64,000 nucleotides of DNA from the NCBI RefSeq assembly GCF_030441895.1, contig NZ_JARJAS010000007.1. The stretch is one strand, 5' to 3'. Below are positions 61,271-64,000 of the stretch, in pieces (positions within the stretch are counted from its first letter, which is position 1; the number at the start of each line of letters is the position of its first letter). Below the pieces are notes generated by a model. That model saw only the letters and a program-made list of their open reading frames with translations, made no database searches and was not told where the DNA came from. Source of the DNA: Enterococcus_D entomosocium (GTDB lineage Bacteria; Bacillota; Bacilli; Lactobacillales; Enterococcaceae). A program made the translations under genes and the position numbers.

Positions 61271-61510
61271 CTAATTACTTGCGATATACAAAAGAAATAA
61301 GATCGTAAAACCCAATAGTACGAAAGATACAACGGCTTTCACCATTCTCGCTGCATCTTTAAATTTGAACAAGAGCGTATAAAGATTAATAAAGTAAATG
61401 ATCGACAGGACTGCTTCTTGCGAATATTCCTTCACTTGGATCAAGCCTAACCATATACTCAGCAAAAGAATCGAAAAAACAACCTAATAGTTTTCTGCAA
61501 CACGCTTCAT
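61271..61510 (-). pseudogene. Small membrane protein gene interrupted by an in-frame TAG at codon 9
   Basis: From ATG 61510, with an excellent GGAAAGGAG 7-9 bases upstream, the frame reads MKRVAENY, then TAG (61486-61484), and continues open in the same frame for 70 more codons. The rest encodes two to three hydrophobic segments (VVFSILLLSIWLGL, VLSIIYFINLYTLLF, VVSFVLLGFTILFLLYIA). The natural product would have ~79 residues and two or three membrane helices. Initiation at TTG 61465 could still give 64 residues, but it has no ribosome binding site. Recent inactivation, a suppressed stop or a sequencing error are possible. Family unrecognised. Confidence 0.6.
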
Positions 61511-61866
61511 TTCATTCTCCTTTCCAATGATAGCCACTTGCAACCAGCTGAATCATGGAAACTCAGTAAATTATCAGCCCCTCTCTCCAATACTTTTCCT
61601 ACATCCTTTGCTTATTAAAAGTGTAACAAACTTTCTCTTCTAATGGTCAAACTTGTTCAATTTACATAGTTATTCTTTGTTAAAAAGATTAAAATGGGTT
61701 TTCAATCGTTACTCACAGCTCAATTTTAGGCACTTCTTTTTTACAACAAAAAACCCGCTCTCCTAAAGCTAAGAGAGCAGATTTTTCAACTAAACTGAAT
61801 TTTTTTGAAAGGAGATGCTTGATGCTGACTTAAAAAATAACATATTTTTCCGTTTAATTTAAATTT
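61511..61866. other. Intergenic region
   Basis: 356 bases without a gene. It holds the leader of the interrupted membrane-protein gene, its promoter (not clearly recognisable) and the usp terminator at 61749-61784. Nothing else is evident. Confidence 0.5.
61749..61784 (-). terminator. Universal stress protein gene terminator
   Basis: CTGCTCTC / GAGAGCGGG stem (61757-61762, 61773-61778 core) with TTTTTTG on the minus strand, ~83 bases after the stop. Confidence 0.75.
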
Positions 61867-62301
61867 TTACTTCACGACCAGCACCGTACATTTCGAATGA
61901 TTAACGACATAATCGGTGGTTGAGCCCACGACAGCTCGGGTCAATGTGCCTTTACCAGTTGCACCGATAACGATCAAATCAATTGGATACAATTCAGTCG
62001 CTGCATGAATGATAAAACGTTTTGGATCACCGACTTCAACGATCACCTCAACATCTTCCACCCCATGTTGATTGGCATCATAGATTTTTTTCAACATATC
62101 CGTTTCCACACGTAATTTTTCTTGATCAAAAATTTTCGCAAAAGCATAGGCACTTGTGGATAACTCAGCATTGTTGATAACAGAGAGGACATACAATTTG
62201 GCTTTGTTCCTACGGCAAATCGCGAGTGCTTCTTGGAACGCTTTTTCTGACTGATCCGACCCATCTAAGGCTACAAGTACATTTTGAGAATTACGTAACA
62301 T
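61867..62301 (-). CDS. Universal stress protein, UspA family
   Basis: A 144-residue single Usp domain. VLVALDGSDQSEKAFQEA opens the fold and the ATP-binding signature G-2x-G-9x-G-S/T is visible as GATGKGTLTRAVVGST (~115-130). It probably binds ATP and dimerises; expressed alone. AGGAGG lies 7 bases before the ATG. The precise role is not predictable, since the family covers acid, starvation and oxidative stress. Confidence 0.92.
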   Translation of the reverse strand: MLRNSQNVLVALDGSDQSEKAFQEALAICRRNKAKLYVLSVINNAELSTSAYAFAKIFDQEKLRVETDMLKKIYDANQHGVEDVEVIVEVGDPKRFIIHAATELYPIDLIVIGATGKGTLTRAVVGSTTDYVVNHSKCTVLVVK

Positions 62302-62470
62302 CCAAATCGCCTCCTTTTCTTTATTTTACCACAAAAAATGGAAGCGTTACAAAAAAGGACGAGGTCTACTCTTAAGAGACCTAAAACTTCCTTTAAGATT
62401 TGTGAAGGTCCTTACTTGGTTCCGCAATTATGCAGTAAAATAAGAAGAACAATGATTCGAGGTGAAAGAA

Positions 62471-62569
62471 ATGCGCTCTTTTTTCCATGCTGCAGTCACT
62501 GTGCTCTTGTACTTAGGGCTTTTCTTGCTGATAATCGGTATTATCGCCTTTTTCTTGCTAAAACTTTAA
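62471..62569 (+). CDS. 32-residue hydrophobic membrane peptide
   Basis: ATG 62471 to TAA 62569, with GAGGTG 7 bases upstream. The product begins MRSFFHAAVTVLLYL, has one long membrane helix (~8-30) and ends LLKL. Charge is confined to Arg2, His6 and Lys31. It lies between usp and the HesB-like gene, 120 bases before the latter. No family recognised; it could be a regulatory small membrane protein or a toxin-like peptide. An upstream promoter (TTACTT-18-TAAAAT, ~62411-62440) supports expression. Confidence 0.5.
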   Translation: MRSFFHAAVTVLLYLGLFLLIIGIIAFFLLKL

Positions 62570-62692
62570 GCTTGGTTTGTTGAAAAGCAAGTTGCTGTCA
62601 CATCCCTAAGAGGAGTGATACACTTGGTTTATCAACAATTATCGAAACGAACAGCTTGCTGCTCACTCGTTTCAAAAAGGAGATCATGCAAA

Positions 62693-63049
62693 ATGGACTT
62701 ACATATTACCCCTAATGCCGCTGCTCGCTTTCCAGAAGGACACGACTTATATATTCTGACGAGTAATGACGGATCGAACCAATTTTCTTCAGCAGCTGGA
62801 TGCTGTATGATCGGCGAACGTTTTTTGATCACACCGATCGACGAACCGTTAGACCCATACAATGAGTTAGTCTCAAGCAATCAGTTTACTTTTTTTACAT
62901 CAACCTATGATCAAATGTTCTTGACTGGTCATCTAATTCTAGATGTTCACCCAACTTCAGGAACCTTGATTTTGAAAAACGAAAGCGGCTATTTGGATAC
63001 CAATCTTTTATTGGAAGCTTCTCCGCAGTTGAAGCAAACGAATGTGTAA
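62693..63049 (+). CDS. HesB/YqkB-like iron-sulfur biosynthesis family protein
   Basis: A 118-residue small protein with ITPNAAARF at the start and a beta-rich core, resembling the Firmicute HesB-like YqkB/YneR group. The A-type carrier cysteines are not all present: only the pair in AAGCCMIGE (~residues 37-38) is seen, so classical Fe-S carrier function is doubtful. ATG 62693 was chosen for AAGGAG ~10 bases upstream; the frame continues up to 62615 without a ribosome binding site. Confidence 0.55.
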   Translation: MDLHITPNAAARFPEGHDLYILTSNDGSNQFSSAAGCCMIGERFLITPIDEPLDPYNELVSSNQFTFFTSTYDQMFLTGHLILDVHPTSGTLILKNESGYLDTNLLLEASPQLKQTNV

Positions 63050-63050
63050 C

Positions 63051-63094
63051 AAAAGAGCTGACAAACGCCTTGTAAGGTGCTTGTCAGCTCTTTT
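63051..63094. terminator. Bidirectional terminator
   Basis: AAAAGAGCTGACAA / TTGTCAGCTCTTTT, a perfect 14-base stem between converging genes. Confidence 0.9.
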
Positions 63095-63097
63095 TCT

Positions 63098-63748
63098 CTA
63101 TACGGAATGGGAAATCAACGAAAGAAGTTCTTGTGTCTCAGCGGCTAAAGCGATTGCACCAGCATCAAGCAATTCTTCTCGTGACCCAAAACCATATAAA
63201 ACACCGATTGCCGGTAACTGGTTTTCTTTTGCACCTAAAATATCATGCTCACGGTCGCCGATCATGATGGCTTGCTGCGCTTTTTGCTCCTTTTCGATCT
63301 CAGTTAGCGCATAGTGGATAACGGCCGCTTTTTCCCCACGTTTATTCTCAAGATCCGCCCCATAGATTCCTTTGAAATAGCCATCATACTTGAGATGAGT
63401 CAGAATCTTTTTTGCAAAAACTTCTGGTTTCGACGTGGCGATATACAAATCGTGATCCTTTGCCAACTCCTGCAATGTTTCTTCAATCAACGGATATGGT
63501 TGTACTTGAAACATCCCCGCTTGACGATAATTTTCCCGGTAGAAGGCAACGGCTTGCTGGGCAGCAGCTTCATCTAAGCCCAAGCCACGGAAGGATGCAA
63601 TCAAAGGTGGCCCCACAAAGCTTCGCAGTATGTCTTGCGCTAATTGCTCTTTTCCCATTTTTTCCATCGCATATTGAATCGATCCATAGATTCCTTCACT
63701 CGAATCAATGATCGTTCCATCTAAATCAAAAAGTACTTTCTTTCTCAC
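63098..63748 (-). CDS. HAD hydrolase, phosphoglycolate phosphatase-like
   Basis: A 216-residue HAD-IA phosphatase: motif I FDLDGTIIDS (6-15), motif II ATSKPE, motif IV GDREHDILGAKEN. The helical cap is residues ~16-85. Start chosen as GTG 63748 with AAGGAG 8 bases upstream; upstream codons are not homologous-looking. Gph/PpaX-like; it may repair phosphoglycolate or act on pyrophosphate or other phosphoesters. Confidence 0.88.
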   Translation of the reverse strand: MRKKVLFDLDGTIIDSSEGIYGSIQYAMEKMGKEQLAQDILRSFVGPPLIASFRGLGLDEAAAQQAVAFYRENYRQAGMFQVQPYPLIEETLQELAKDHDLYIATSKPEVFAKKILTHLKYDGYFKGIYGADLENKRGEKAAVIHYALTEIEKEQKAQQAIMIGDREHDILGAKENQLPAIGVLYGFGSREELLDAGAIALAAETQELLSLISHSV

Positions 63749-63832
63749 GCCATCGTCTCCTTTTCTAATAGTATAGAAAAAAACAGCAGGACAAGCAACA
63801 CTTCTTCCTTTTCGTTCTGATCTCATCTAAAT

Positions 63833-63867
63833 AAAAAAGACGCTGCCCCATCAAAGGCAACGTCTTT
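63833..63867 (-). terminator. Terminator for a minus-strand unit entering from the right edge
   Basis: AAAGACGxTGCC / GGCAxCGTCTTT with TTTTTTA on the minus strand. Confidence 0.7.
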
Positions 63868-63872
63868 ATTTT

Positions 63873-64000
63873 GGCTCTACAATATTTAGTGTTGGTGGAA
63901 AATCTACGGATTTTCTACCAACACTTTTTTTGTAAAAAAAGATAGAAAAAGAGATAGCCTAACTGGTAGAATTTAGTCGTCTAAAACAAAACCAAACCAA
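63873..64000. other. Right-edge hairpin region, possible mobile-element end
   Basis: A near-perfect 18-base hairpin (AGTGTTGGTGGAAAATC around TACG, 63888-63925) followed by seven T on the plus strand, preceded by GGCTCTACAATATT at 63873. The combination looks like the terminal segment of an ISL3-type insertion sequence, but no transposase is in the window. No ORF starts here. Confidence 0.3.

Overview
The window reads as a chromosomal stretch of a low-to-mid GC Firmicute, most likely an Enterococcus; the species is not resolved. The evidence is the gene set and signals: glnR-glnA, a CtsR-controlled clpP, rpoY-rnjA, ezrA, a T-box-led valS, thiI with a cysteine desulfurase, a PTS-type dihydroxyacetone kinase, strong AGGAGG ribosome binding sites and frequent TTG/GTG starts.

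Left part (1-16.7 kb) is metabolic and accessory-like. A partial Mga-like regulator and a flavoprotein disulfide-reductase homologue lie at the edge. Next comes a gldA-dhaM-dhaL-dhaK operon (glycerol to dihydroxyacetone to DHAP), with the activator pair dhaQ (+) and dhaS (-). A five-gene minus-strand operon follows: GH31 glycosidase, permease, hydantoinase-type ATPase, small HEXXH protein and second GH31. The promoters of dhaK and of this GH31 operon share one architecture: a 22-bp GGACA/TGTCC palindrome one base upstream of a TTGTAA/TTGTAT -35 box, 17 bp from the -10. Both also carry cre-like sites. I infer that DhaS-DhaQ and CcpA co-control the two operons, so the GH31 operon probably feeds glycerol or dihydroxyacetone from an unknown glycoside into gldA-dhaKLM. 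This is the main candidate for an undescribed system.

Middle part (16.7-41.1 kb) is mostly housekeeping: DUF92 and MgtC membrane proteins, nagB with a NagR-like operator, a LysM exported protein, YxeA, glnR-glnA, the hflX-miaA-glycerophosphodiesterase operon, clpP, a gamma-carbonic-anhydrase-like protein, a heterodimeric ABC exporter, rpoY-rnjA, a cold-shock protein, radC, a HAD phosphatase-folC pair and valS. The valS leader has a T-box riboswitch and, between it and valS, 5.6 tandem copies of an 86-bp repeat.

Right part (41.1-64 kb) holds tpx, rex, the desulfurase-thiI pair, ezrA, aspartate kinase, a MazG-like protein, Cof-HAD and DUF72 genes, ansA, a thioesterase-fructosamine kinase-tyrosine phosphatase cluster, a cystine-type symporter, pepC, an acyltransferase, a GntR/DUF5808 pair with a perfect palindrome in its promoter, tRNA-Asn and tRNA-Thr, a small membrane protein gene broken by an amber codon, a universal stress protein, a 32-residue membrane peptide, a HesB-like protein and a phosphatase. 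The last ~130 bases carry a strong hairpin that may be the edge of a mobile element. Intrinsic terminators close most operons and are listed individually.
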